A stretch of 64,000 nt of DNA from Roseobacter sp. MED193 (GTDB lineage: Bacteria > Pseudomonadota > Alphaproteobacteria > Rhodobacterales > Rhodobacteraceae): assembly GCF_000152965.1 (NCBI RefSeq), contig NZ_CH902583.1:569676-633675 (forward strand), given 5' to 3'. The position numbers and the translations under genes are program-made. This document shows, in pieces, positions 34,751 to 43,263 of this stretch (its first letter is position 1; every line of letters starts with the position of its first letter). The notes below the pieces were generated by a model. The model ran no database searches. It was not told the origin of the DNA and was given only the letters and a program-made list of their open reading frames with translations.

Positions 34751-36049
34751 TCAAAACTCTTCCTTCAAGATCGAGGGTTCGCGGCGCGCTTCGCAGGTCC
34801 TGCGCGGGCAGATCCGGCAGCTGCTCCCCACCGGCTGCGCCCCTGGGGGCACCTCACTCTGTGGCAGGATCAGCATCACGGCGTGATACAGCGGGTCGCG
34901 ATCAAAGGAGCTGGGCACATGGTTCCAGGCCACAGCCAGGCATTCAAACCCAAAAGTACTGCGCCCCTGCTGGACCACAGTGCGGCGCAGCGGTACGTCA
35001 GGACGTTGCAAGGCTGTATAGACAGGCCAAAGCGGGCAAGAGGCACCAAAACGCGGCAACGCAAATCCCCCCACCGGTTTGCGAAACAAGATAGACCCGG
35101 AAGCATCACAGACAACCAGCCCCGCCTCCTGACCCAGCACATCCACCGGCAAAACGCCCAGTCGGCGCAGCACCACAGGCAGGGTGACATTAAACCGCAG
35201 CGCCAGGGCTGTCGGATCCATGCCCTCGGACTGAATGATCTGCGCCACCTCCTTAAACGGCATTTGCCGCGCATCGCTCTGGTACTGTTCCAAGGCGCTG
35301 CGCGCGATCATCCGGGCCGAGTCGCTCACCAGCTGAGGTGCCGCCGCAATCAATTCCTCAGGGGTACACTTCTCCTGCTCCAGGTCAGGAAAATGATAGC
35401 CATGAAATAAAAAGAACTCCTCGGCCTCTTCCTGAGGCACGCCACGGCGCTCGGCGCTGCTATCGCTTTCGTCGAGAAAATTCACCAGCGCCCGGCTGCT
35501 TTCAGCCAAGCGTCGCGAATCCTCATTCAGGTTATTGTGAAAACGGTCGCGCCATTCCTGCTCCAGCTCTCCGGTTTCCGCCAGAATAGACGCGGTGGAG
35601 CGGATCGCTGCCGCCGTCGACAGCACCTCATGCAGCGAGGCCGCCAGATGGGGATCATGGGTCAAACGGTCCGACAGCGTTTCAACTGTCTGCTCCAGCC
35701 GCGAAATGCGCTGGTGATTGCTGGCCAAAACCTCCGCCCAGCCCGGAAACCGCCCTGCAAATTCATCCGTCCGATCCAACTCTGCAACCTGAGGGCCTGC
35801 ATCAGCGGCTGCCTCGCGTAGGGATGCGATCAGCGCCGCCTCAGCACCCTCGGTCAGCATGGAGGGCTCCACACCCAGGACCTGCGCCAGGGCCACCAGG
35901 AGTTTGCCACCGATTCTGCGGCGATTGTGTTCAATCAAATTGAGGTATGAGGCAGAGATTCCGGCCTTGCGCGCCAGCTCTGCCTGTCTGATACCCAGGA
36001 TCAAACGGCGTTCCCGAATACGGCTGCCTGTCAGCGTGTCGCGCGCCAT
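34751..36049 (-). CDS. ScfR/RamB-type XRE regulator (short-chain acyl-CoA responsive family)
   Basis: 432 residues. N-terminal XRE helix-turn-helix (10-60: GIRQAELARKAGISASYLNLIEHNRRRIG), then a coiled region, an ImmA/IrrE-like part (EEFFLFHGYHFPDLEQEK; ARSALEQYQSDARQMPF) and the DUF2083 domain ending with CRICPRRTCEARREPSIL, whose cysteines may bind a metal or cluster. RamB of Corynebacterium controls acetate genes and the family is linked to propionate/acetate metabolism. Start at 36049 has GGGAGG. Divergent from a HAAT ABC transporter, its likely target. acs lies 30 kb away. Confidence 0.9.
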   Translation of the reverse strand: MARDTLTGSRIRERRLILGIRQAELARKAGISASYLNLIEHNRRRIGGKLLVALAQVLGVEPSMLTEGAEAALIASLREAAADAGPQVAELDRTDEFAGRFPGWAEVLASNHQRISRLEQTVETLSDRLTHDPHLAASLHEVLSTAAAIRSTASILAETGELEQEWRDRFHNNLNEDSRRLAESSRALVNFLDESDSSAERRGVPQEEAEEFFLFHGYHFPDLEQEKCTPEELIAAAPQLVSDSARMIARSALEQYQSDARQMPFKEVAQIIQSEGMDPTALALRFNVTLPVVLRRLGVLPVDVLGQEAGLVVCDASGSILFRKPVGGFALPRFGASCPLWPVYTALQRPDVPLRRTVVQQGRSTFGFECLAVAWNHVPSSFDRDPLYHAVMLILPQSEVPPGAQPVGSSCRICPRRTCEARREPSILKEEF

Positions 36050-36110
36050 GAGTTGCCTCCCTGTCAAAACCTCACCTTTTCAACGGCTTTCTGCACTGCA
36101 ACATAAGAAA

Positions 36111-36154
36111 GTTTACAGAATACCGATGAATACTGTGCATTTGTTCACAGAATA
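36111..36154. promoter_or_regulatory. direct repeat in the divergent ScfR/transporter promoter region
   Basis: GTTTACAGAATA (36111-36122) and GTTCACAGAATA (36143-36154) agree at 11 of 12 positions and start 32 bases apart, about three helical turns. Located between the regulator and transporter starts, so they are candidate binding sites for the regulator. Confidence 0.5.
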
Positions 36155-36282
36155 GATGATCATTTCAAGGGTTTTATTGCGCAATTTTACAACTGCCTCC
36201 CATACTGATTTTGCACAAAACGTGCGGACGCCTGGGCAGAAGTGAGGAGCTGCTCAGCGTTTTACACATAAGGGAGGAATTT

Positions 36283-37629
36283 ATGTCCAAGTCAGCATTC
36301 TCGCGTCGCGGGGTCCTGAAATCAGGCGCTCTCGCAGGCACTGGCCTTGCGCTTCCAACAATTTTTACCGCGTCTTCTGCAGCCGCGTTCACCAATGACC
36401 CAACTGGCAGCTCGGTCACTCTGGGTTTCAACGTTCCGCAGACTGGCCCCTACGCCGATGAGGGCGCCGACGAACTGCGCGCCTATCAGCTGGCAGTTGA
36501 GCACCTGAACGGTGGCGGCGACGGCGGCATGATGAACACCTTCTCGTCCAAAGAGTTGCAGGGCAACGGCATCCTGGGCAAAGAGGTCAAGTTCGTCACC
36601 GGCGATACCCAGACAAAGTCTGACGCGGCCCGTGCTTCGGCCAAGTCGATGATCGAAAAAGACGGCGCGGTCATGATCACTGGTGGCTCGTCCTCTGGTG
36701 TGGCTATCGCTGTTCAGGGTCTGTGCCAGGAAGCTGGCGTCATCTTCATGGCAGGCCTAACGCACTCCAACGACACCACCGGTAAAGACAAGAAAGCCAA
36801 TGGCTTCCGTCACTTCTTTAACGGTTACATGTCCGGTGCCGCGCTGGCGCCAGTGCTTAAGAACCTCTATGGCACCGATCGTAACGCCTACCACCTGACC
36901 GCCGACTACACCTGGGGTTGGACGCAGGAAGAATCCATCGCAGCTGCCACCGAAGCTCTGGGCTGGAACACCGTTGAAAAAGTGCGCACGCCACTGGCTG
37001 CCACTGACTTCTCTTCCTACATTGCCCCGGTTTTGAACTCCGGCGCGGACGTGCTGGTTCTGAACCACTACGGCGGTAACATGGTGAACTCGCTGACCAA
37101 CGCGGTTCAGTTTGGCCTGCGTGAGAAGGTCGTGAATGGCAAGAACTTCGAAATCGTTGTTCCGCTCTATTCGCGTCTGATGGCGAAAGGTGCGGGTGCC
37201 AACGTTAAAGGTATCCACGGTTCCACCAACTGGCACTGGTCCCTGCAGGACGAAGGCAGCCAGGCCTTTGTGCGCTCCTTTGGTACCAAGTACGGCTTCC
37301 CACCCAGCCAGGCGGCACATACCGTTTACTGCCAGACACTGCTTTATGCAGATGCGGTTCAGCGCGCCGGGTCCTTCAACCCATGTGCGGTGGTCGAAGC
37401 TCTGGAAGATTATGAGTTCGACGGTCTGGGCAACGGTAAAACACTGTACCGTGGCGAAGATCACCAGTGCTTCAAAGATGTTCTTGTCGTTCGTGGTAAA
37501 GAAAACCCCACGTCCGAGTTTGACCTTCTGGAAGTTGTTGAAGTCACACCTGCTGCACAGGTTACCTACCCTGCGGATCACCCAATGTTTGCGGGTGGTG
37601 CACTGGGCAGCTGTAACTCGGGCGCCTAA
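36283..37629 (+). CDS. ABC transporter substrate-binding protein, branched-chain amino acid/amide type
   Basis: 448-residue periplasmic-binding protein of the HAAT (Liv/Urt/Ami) class. A twin-arginine-like signal is visible (SRRGVLKSGALAGTGLALP), followed by the fold start VTLGFNVPQTGPYADEGADELRAYQLAVEHLN. GGGAGGAATTT precedes the ATG. First gene of a five-gene transporter operon. The ligand is not clear: amino acids, short amides, urea and, given the ScfR-type neighbour, short-chain acids are all possible. Confidence 0.92.
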   Translation: MSKSAFSRRGVLKSGALAGTGLALPTIFTASSAAAFTNDPTGSSVTLGFNVPQTGPYADEGADELRAYQLAVEHLNGGGDGGMMNTFSSKELQGNGILGKEVKFVTGDTQTKSDAARASAKSMIEKDGAVMITGGSSSGVAIAVQGLCQEAGVIFMAGLTHSNDTTGKDKKANGFRHFFNGYMSGAALAPVLKNLYGTDRNAYHLTADYTWGWTQEESIAAATEALGWNTVEKVRTPLAATDFSSYIAPVLNSGADVLVLNHYGGNMVNSLTNAVQFGLREKVVNGKNFEIVVPLYSRLMAKGAGANVKGIHGSTNWHWSLQDEGSQAFVRSFGTKYGFPPSQAAHTVYCQTLLYADAVQRAGSFNPCAVVEALEDYEFDGLGNGKTLYRGEDHQCFKDVLVVRGKENPTSEFDLLEVVEVTPAAQVTYPADHPMFAGGALGSCNSGA

Positions 37630-37643
37630 GTCAGGTCATCTTA

Positions 37644-37669
37644 GCCGGGCGCTTTCGTTAGCGCCCGGC
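37644..37669 (+). terminator. intercistronic stem-loop after the binding-protein gene
   Basis: GCCGGGCGCT, loop TTCGTT, AGCGCCCGGC: a perfect 10-bp stem 14 bases after the stop, followed by ACTTTATCTT. Such structures typically raise the ratio of binding protein to permease by partial termination or 3' end protection. Confidence 0.8.
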
Positions 37670-37805
37670 ACTTTATCTTCATTCTGACATCGCGGTTTCT
37701 CCTGGCGCGGCTTAGGCCGTGGGAGCGTGCCGTTAAGACGGGGCATGAGGCCTCGCAGGGTCAGAATCCACCACTTCCACATCGAAGAACCCAAGGGTGG
37801 GGACT

Positions 37806-38828
37806 ATGGACGCAATCCTATTGCAAATTTTAAACGGGCTGGACAAAGGCTCTGCCTATGCGCTGATCGCGCTAGGCCTGACACTCATTTTTGGCACGCT
37901 GGGCGTGGTGAACTTTGCACATGGTGCTCTGTTCATGATCGGTGCATTTTGTGCCGTTACCCTGCAGCGCATGCTGAGCCTCAGCTATGTGGTCATCGAC
38001 GAAACCCAAAAGGATTTCCTAGGCAACCCGCTGAAAGTAAAGACACCCTATGTGGAGAGTTGGTTCGGCCCGGAAATGGGCGGGGCCATAATAGACTGGG
38101 CGGTGCCCCTCGCGATCCTCTTTGCCATTCCGATCATGATCACCGTTGGCTTTGTGATGGAACGCGGGTTGATCAAACACTTTTACAAGCGCGAACATGC
38201 GGATCAGATCCTGGTGACCTTTGGCCTGGCCATCGTGTTGCAGGAGGTGATCAAGTATTTCTACGGCGCCAACCCGATCCAGACCCCCTCGCCCGAAGCG
38301 CTGAGCGGTGTGGCCAATGTCGGGGCGCTGTTTGGGATGGATATCGTCTATCCGGTCTGGCGCATTGTCTACTTCTTCTTCTCGGTCATCATCATCGGCG
38401 GCATTTTCTCCTTCCTGCAGTTCACCACCTTTGGGATGGTTGTGCGGGCAGGCATGGCAGATCGTGAGACCGTCGGATTGCTCGGCATCAATATCGACCG
38501 CCGCTTTACCATTATGTTTGGCATCGCTGCAGCCGTCGCGGGCCTGGCCGGGGTGATGTATACTCCGATCAACTCCCCCAATTACCACATGGGCATGGAC
38601 TTCCTGGTGCTGAGCTTTGTGGTTGTGGTTGTGGGCGGCATGGGCTCCCTGCCCGGCGCTGTGCTTGCCGGCTTCATGCTGGGTATTCTTGAGAGCTTTG
38701 CCTCGATGAACGAGATCAAATCTATCCTTCCCGGTATCGACCAAATCATCATCTACGTTGTCGCGATCATTATTCTGCTCACCCGTCCGCGGGGTCTGAT
38801 GGGCCGCAAAGGCGTGATGGAGGAATAA
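37806..38828 (+). CDS. branched-chain amino acid-type ABC permease (LivH family)
   Basis: 340-residue permease with about eight segments; N-terminal QILNGLDKGSAYALIALGLTLIFGTLGVVNFAHGALFMIGAF and C-terminal GGMGSLPGAVLAGFMLGILES are family signatures. An insert of about 45 residues after the second segment (DETQKDFLGNPLKVKTPYVES) is longer than in LivH. An alternative GTG start three codons earlier (37797) is possible. Confidence 0.93.
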   Translation: MDAILLQILNGLDKGSAYALIALGLTLIFGTLGVVNFAHGALFMIGAFCAVTLQRMLSLSYVVIDETQKDFLGNPLKVKTPYVESWFGPEMGGAIIDWAVPLAILFAIPIMITVGFVMERGLIKHFYKREHADQILVTFGLAIVLQEVIKYFYGANPIQTPSPEALSGVANVGALFGMDIVYPVWRIVYFFFSVIIIGGIFSFLQFTTFGMVVRAGMADRETVGLLGINIDRRFTIMFGIAAAVAGLAGVMYTPINSPNYHMGMDFLVLSFVVVVVGGMGSLPGAVLAGFMLGILESFASMNEIKSILPGIDQIIIYVVAIIILLTRPRGLMGRKGVMEE

Positions 38829-38831
38829 CAC

Positions 38832-40034
38832 ATGTTCGGACTAGATAATAAAGACACTCGGATGCTCTTGGTCGTCGCAGTACTGACGCTTTGCGCTCCC
38901 TTCATTCTCAATCCATTCCCCACTGACAGCGCCATGGCGCAGTTCAACGCGGGCTACCCGGATCTGATGCAACGCTTTGTGATCTTTGGCATCTTTGCCA
39001 TCGGTTTCAATATTCTCTTTGGCCTCACCGGCTATCTCTCCTTTGGCCATGCGGCCTTCCTGGGTGTCGGTTCCTACTCTGCGGTTTGGATGTTCAAACT
39101 GCTGAGCATGAACGTGGTGCCGGCCATTATGCTTTCGGTGGTGATCTCCGGTCTGTTTGCGCTGCTTATTGGCTTTGTCTCTCTCAGACGCTCGGGCATC
39201 TACTTCTCGATCCTGACGCTGGCCTTTGCCCAGATGTCCTTTAACCTGGCCTATTCGGTGCTGACGCCCATCACCAATGGTGAAACCGGCCTGCAGCTGA
39301 CACTGGAAGACCCCCGCGTCTTGGGCGTGTCCGCCACCGCTGATGGCTCGATCCCGGTGACCAACCTCTTTGGCATGGAAATGCGCTCAACCTTCGAGAT
39401 GGTTGTGGGGCCTTGGGCCTTCCAGTTCAACGCCGGCTACTACCTTTGTGCCTTGATCCTGTTGGCAGCTTTCTATCTGTCGATCCGCATCTTCCGCTCT
39501 CCCTTTGGCATGATGCTGAGAGCTGTTAAGTCCAACCAGCAGCGGATGAACTATACCGGCCTCAACACCAAGCCCTACACATTGGCGGCCTTTGTGATCT
39601 CTGGCATGTATGCGGGTCTGGCCGGTGGTCTAATGGCCTCGATGGATCCTCTTGCAGGCGCTGAGCGTATGCAGTGGACCGCTTCGGGTGAGGTCGTTCT
39701 GATGACGATCCTGGGCGGCGCGGGCACCCTGATTGGTCCGGTACTGGGCGCAGGCTTCATCAAATACTTCGAGAACATCTTCTCCAAGATCAACGACAAC
39801 GTCCTGCATGGCTGGTTCAGCTTTATGCCAGATGGGCTTGAGGACTTTGTGGTCTTCATCATCCACCCCTTTATCGGCAAGGGCTGGCACCTGACCCTGG
39901 GCATCCTGTTCATGCTGGTTGTGGTCTTCCTGCCTGGCGGTCTGGTCGAGGGTGGTCAGCGCATCGCCAAATGGGTGAAGGGTCGTAAAAACAAAGACGA
40001 CTCCGCCTCTGCCACTAAAACCCCTGCGGAATAA
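38832..40034 (+). CDS. branched-chain amino acid-type ABC permease (LivM family)
   Basis: 400-residue permease; [26 protein letters not shown] and [16 protein letters not shown] are typical LivM signatures. It starts three bases after the preceding gene, with GAGGAA as ribosome-binding site inside it. The roughly 25-residue basic C-terminal tail ([14 protein letters not shown]) is cytoplasmic. Pairs with the LivH-type subunit. Confidence 0.94.
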   Translation: MFGLDNKDTRMLLVVAVLTLCAPFILNPFPTDSAMAQFNAGYPDLMQRFVIFGIFAIGFNILFGLTGYLSFGHAAFLGVGSYSAVWMFKLLSMNVVPAIMLSVVISGLFALLIGFVSLRRSGIYFSILTLAFAQMSFNLAYSVLTPITNGETGLQLTLEDPRVLGVSATADGSIPVTNLFGMEMRSTFEMVVGPWAFQFNAGYYLCALILLAAFYLSIRIFRSPFGMMLRAVKSNQQRMNYTGLNTKPYTLAAFVISGMYAGLAGGLMASMDPLAGAERMQWTASGEVVLMTILGGAGTLIGPVLGAGFIKYFENIFSKINDNVLHGWFSFMPDGLEDFVVFIIHPFIGKGWHLTLGILFMLVVVFLPGGLVEGGQRIAKWVKGRKNKDDSASATKTPAE

Positions 40035-40046
40035 GGAGACGGATTG

Positions 40047-40802
40047 ATGGGTATTCTTGAAGTCAAAAACGTAGGCAAACGCTTTGGTGGCCTGCAAGCG
40101 CTGGGAGATGTGAATCTCAGCGTTAAGGAAAACACTGTCCACGCCATTATCGGACCCAATGGCGCGGGCAAATCCACCCTGCTGAACTGCCTGGTGGGCA
40201 AACTGATCCCGGATACTGGATCGGTAATGTTTGACGGGCAGTCGGTGCTGGGGCGCAAACCCTATGAGATCAACCAGATGGGCATCAGCCGCGTGTTCCA
40301 AACACCTGAAATCTTTGGCGATCTCACGGTGATGGAAAACATGCTGATCCCCTGTTTTGCCAAACGTGATGGCGCGTTCTCCTTGAACGCGATCACCTCG
40401 GTTCCCAGCGAAACAGACGTGATCGAGAAAGCCGAGGCCATGCTGGTTGAGATGAATATGGCAGACAAGCGCCATATGCACTCTGCATCACTGTCACGCG
40501 GGGATAAACGCCGTCTTGAGATCGGCATGTGCCTATCCCAGGAACCGCGTCTGCTCTTGTTGGATGAACCCACCGCCGGGATGGCGCGGGCGGATACCAA
40601 CAACACCATTGATCTGCTGAAAGAGATCAAGGATCAGCGCGATATCACCATCGCCATTATCGAGCACGACATGCATGTGGTGTTCTCGCTAGCGGATCGG
40701 ATTACTGTTCTGGCCCAGGGCACCCCCCTGGTCGAGGATGATCCGCAGAACATCCGAGGCAATCCCAAAGTGCGCGAAGCCTATCTCGGCGAGTCGGCGT
40801 AA
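40047..40802 (+). CDS. ABC transporter ATP-binding protein (LivG family) with unusual signature motif
   Basis: 251 residues. Walker A GPNGAGKST, Walker B LLLLDEP, switch region IEHDMHVVFSLADRI. The ABC signature reads LSRGDKRRLEIGM instead of LSGGQ, close to the LSHGQKQ form of urea/amide-type LivG relatives. The TTGATG junction gives ATG at 40047 preceded by AAGGAG. One of two ATPases of the system. Confidence 0.93.
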   Translation: MGILEVKNVGKRFGGLQALGDVNLSVKENTVHAIIGPNGAGKSTLLNCLVGKLIPDTGSVMFDGQSVLGRKPYEINQMGISRVFQTPEIFGDLTVMENMLIPCFAKRDGAFSLNAITSVPSETDVIEKAEAMLVEMNMADKRHMHSASLSRGDKRRLEIGMCLSQEPRLLLLDEPTAGMARADTNNTIDLLKEIKDQRDITIAIIEHDMHVVFSLADRITVLAQGTPLVEDDPQNIRGNPKVREAYLGESA

Positions 40803-40879
40803 AAACGGACACTCCCGGCCCATCCAGTCAGGCAGCAGCCTCAGGCCTGGATGGGTCAGAGTAAGAAAGGACAAGACAG

Positions 40880-41635
40880 ATGAACGTCAAACCCGACTTT
40901 TCCAAGAACGCCAACCAGGCGACCACCGCGCCGGCTTTTCTGTCGGTCTGGGACATGCATGCCTATTACGGCGAAAGCTATATCGTGCAGGGCATCAACT
41001 TTAACGTCCACGAGGGCGAAATCCTCGCCCTGCTGGGCCGCAACGGTGCCGGCAAGACCTCGACCCTGCGTTCCATCGCCCGCACTGGATCGCCAATGGT
41101 GACCCAAGGGGAGATCTGGCTGGATCACCAACCGCTGCACCTGATGGAAAGCCATGAGGCGGCCGCCGCTGGCTTGGGGCTGGTGCCCGAAGATCGCCGC
41201 ATCATTGCGGGCCTCACAGTCGAGGAAAACCTGCAGCTGGCGCAGATCGCCCCGCCCATCGGCTGGTCGATCGACCGTCTGTATGACCTCTTCCCCCGCC
41301 TGGGGGAACGCCGCAAGCAGGAGGGTGTAACCCTGTCAGGCGGTGAGCAACAAATGCTGGCCATCGCCCGCGCCCTGGCGCGTGACATCAAGGTGCTGTT
41401 GCTGGACGAACCCTATGAAGGCCTGGCGCCGGTGATTGTGGATGAGATCGAAAAGACACTCATGCACGTCAAAGAACAGGGCATGACCACCATTTTGGTG
41501 GAACAGAATGCGGTAAGGGCGCTGGAACTGGCTGATCGCGCCGTCATCCTCGACACCGGCGGCATCGTCTTTGATGGCTCTGCGGCTGAGGTTCTGGAAA
41601 ACGCCGAACTGCGCGCTGAATATCTGGCGATCTGA
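40880..41635 (+). CDS. ABC transporter ATP-binding protein (LivF family)
   Basis: 251 residues with Walker A GRNGAGKTS, signature LSGGEQQM, Walker B VLLLDEP and the LivF-typical EDRRIIAGLTVEENLQLA. The first 22 residues are an extension before the fold. Last gene of the operon; a terminator follows 48 bases later. 78 bases separate it from the LivG-type gene, with AAAGGA before the start. Confidence 0.94.
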   Translation: MNVKPDFSKNANQATTAPAFLSVWDMHAYYGESYIVQGINFNVHEGEILALLGRNGAGKTSTLRSIARTGSPMVTQGEIWLDHQPLHLMESHEAAAAGLGLVPEDRRIIAGLTVEENLQLAQIAPPIGWSIDRLYDLFPRLGERRKQEGVTLSGGEQQMLAIARALARDIKVLLLDEPYEGLAPVIVDEIEKTLMHVKEQGMTTILVEQNAVRALELADRAVILDTGGIVFDGSAAEVLENAELRAEYLAI

Positions 41636-41683
41636 CCCCCTACAGCTCATCCTTCTAGCCTCGGGTTCGTGTGAAACCCTGTT

Positions 41684-41717
41684 AGCCGGTTCCTCTTCTG
41701 GAACCGGCTTCTTTTTT
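41684..41717 (+). terminator. terminator of the HAAT transporter operon
   Basis: AGCCGGTTCC, loop TCTTCT, GGAACCGGCT followed by TCTTTTTT. Confidence 0.92.
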
Positions 41718-41873
41718 GAACGGCCCCCTCCCCTGTTTCCCCTAAACCCCGGTTATATACGCCTGTCTCTGGCCAGATTTAAGCCTCAGAGCCTATTCCC
41801 CTTTTCCAAGGGTCTCCCCGATATGCAGACAAGGCCCGCATTCGTGTGGCCAGTGAAACTAAGGAGACACCCA

Positions 41874-42122
41874 ATGCTGAAACGTTCCGTACAGATCCTC
41901 GCTCTTGCCACCCTGATCCCTGTCGCCGCCCTCGCTTCCAGCGACAAGCCCAGCCCAGACGTCGAAGCCAAGATCCGCGCCACGCTGACTGAACAGGGTT
42001 ACGAGGTCCGCAAGGTCGAGAAGGAAGACGGGGAATACGAGGCCTATGCCCTTAAGGATGGCCAAAAATTGGAGATCTACATGAACGATAAGATGGAAAT
42101 TATCCGCATCGAAGAAGACTGA
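41874..42122 (+). CDS. secreted PepSY-domain protein
   Basis: 82 residues: a signal peptide (MLKRSVQILALATLIPVAALA) and a single PepSY-type domain (DVEAKIRATLTEQGYEVRKVEKEDGEYEAYALKDGQKLEIYMN). AAGGAGA precedes the start. Located 74 bases before a b561-type cytochrome; PepSY plus small cytochrome b pairs recur in proteobacteria, probably in envelope redox or metal response. Mature size about 61 residues. Confidence 0.88.
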   Translation: MLKRSVQILALATLIPVAALASSDKPSPDVEAKIRATLTEQGYEVRKVEKEDGEYEAYALKDGQKLEIYMNDKMEIIRIEED

Positions 42123-42196
42123 TCCCACGGACCGGCAATCAGGCGGGTGCGGCCCTGACCGCCCTGCCCCTGCCCTCAAGTATGAGATTGACTGCT

Positions 42197-42739
42197 ATGC
42201 AAAGTTACTATGTCTGGGATCCGCTTGTGCGGCTGTTTCATTGGTCGCTCGTGATCCTCTTCGCCGTCAACGCCCTGATAACCGATCCAGAGGCCCGGCT
42301 GCATGAGCTCTTGGGATATGCTGTGCTGGGCCTCATCGGCTTACGCCTGATCTGGGGAATAGTTGGCAGCCGCTATGCGCGGTTTTCCAGCTTTCCCCCC
42401 AGCATATCGGGGGCTGTGGGGCACCTCACCGAAATTGCGACGGGCCGCACACAAAAACATAAGGGGCATTCTCCCCTCGGAGCGCTGATGATCTACAATC
42501 TGTTGATCACACTGACAGGCATCGGGTTGAGCGGATATCTGATGACAACGGATATGTTCTGGGGCACCGAATGGCCCGAAGACCTACACGAGGCGCTGGT
42601 CACATGGGCCGAATTATCGGTGGTGCTGCATGTGGCAGCTGTGATTTTCGAAAGCCGCCGTACCCAGGTCAAACTGGCGCGCGCGATGATCACCGGTTAC
42701 AAGGAGGTGGCGACAGGCGAAACGGAGTCCTCACCTTGA
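42197..42739 (+). CDS. cytochrome b561-type membrane protein
   Basis: 180 residues, four membrane segments with candidate haem-ligand histidines in DPLVRLFHWSL, in LHELLGYAVLGLIGLRLIWG and in VLHVAAVIFESRR. This is the di-haem cytochrome b_N-terminal family (PF01292), moving electrons across the membrane. The start may instead be the ATG at 42182; neither has a strong ribosome-binding site, and the family usually begins with a few residues before YVWDP, favouring 42197. Overlaps the next gene. Confidence 0.88.
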   Translation: MQSYYVWDPLVRLFHWSLVILFAVNALITDPEARLHELLGYAVLGLIGLRLIWGIVGSRYARFSSFPPSISGAVGHLTEIATGRTQKHKGHSPLGALMIYNLLITLTGIGLSGYLMTTDMFWGTEWPEDLHEALVTWAELSVVLHVAAVIFESRRTQVKLARAMITGYKEVATGETESSP

Positions 42740-43263
42740 CCAACAGAAGATCCGATCCGGCACACCCAACAGTTCTGGTCGCCCTCATCGTGGTGCAGTC
42801 GATCTGCGCCGCGATTTTCTTCGGCGATATTGTGGCTGACCTGATGTTTCCCGACCCCCAGGAAACAGAGGGACAACATGCCTATCTCGAAGCCATCGCC
42901 ACCTTCGGGTTGATCGCAGCCATCGTGATCGAAGGGCGTATCCTGATGTGGCTGTTGCGCCGTAAAGCACATCTTGAGACCAGCCTGCGCAACGCACAGG
43001 GCGCCATTGAAGAGGTGATCGATGCGGAATTTTCCTCTTGGAAACTGACCCCAGCCGAACAAGACGTCGCCACCTTTCTGGTCAAGGGCCTCAGCACCGG
43101 TGAAATCGCACAGATGCGGGGCAGTGCCGAGGGCACGGTGAAGGCCCAGCTTAACGCGATCTATCGCAAATCAGGGAGTAGTAACCGCGCAGAACTGATG
43201 AGCCTTCTCATTGACACGCTCATGGGGCAACGTGTCTCCCCTGACCTACCCGATCAGCCCTGA
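42736..43263 (+). CDS. membrane-anchored LuxR-type regulator, TTG start
   Basis: 175 residues: two membrane segments (about 12-35 and 53-72) followed by a GerE/LuxR helix-turn-helix (LTPAEQDVATFLVKGLSTGEIAQMRGSAEGTVKAQLNAIYRKSG). No ATG fits; TTG at 42736 overlaps the preceding stop (TTGA) with GGAG eight bases upstream, indicating coupled translation with the cytochrome. A membrane-bound DNA-binding protein directly coupled to a cytochrome suggests redox sensing. Its 3' end overlaps the convergent synthetase gene by 10 bases. Confidence 0.82.
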   Translation: MTNRRSDPAHPTVLVALIVVQSICAAIFFGDIVADLMFPDPQETEGQHAYLEAIATFGLIAAIVIEGRILMWLLRRKAHLETSLRNAQGAIEEVIDAEFSSWKLTPAEQDVATFLVKGLSTGEIAQMRGSAEGTVKAQLNAIYRKSGSSNRAELMSLLIDTLMGQRVSPDLPDQP

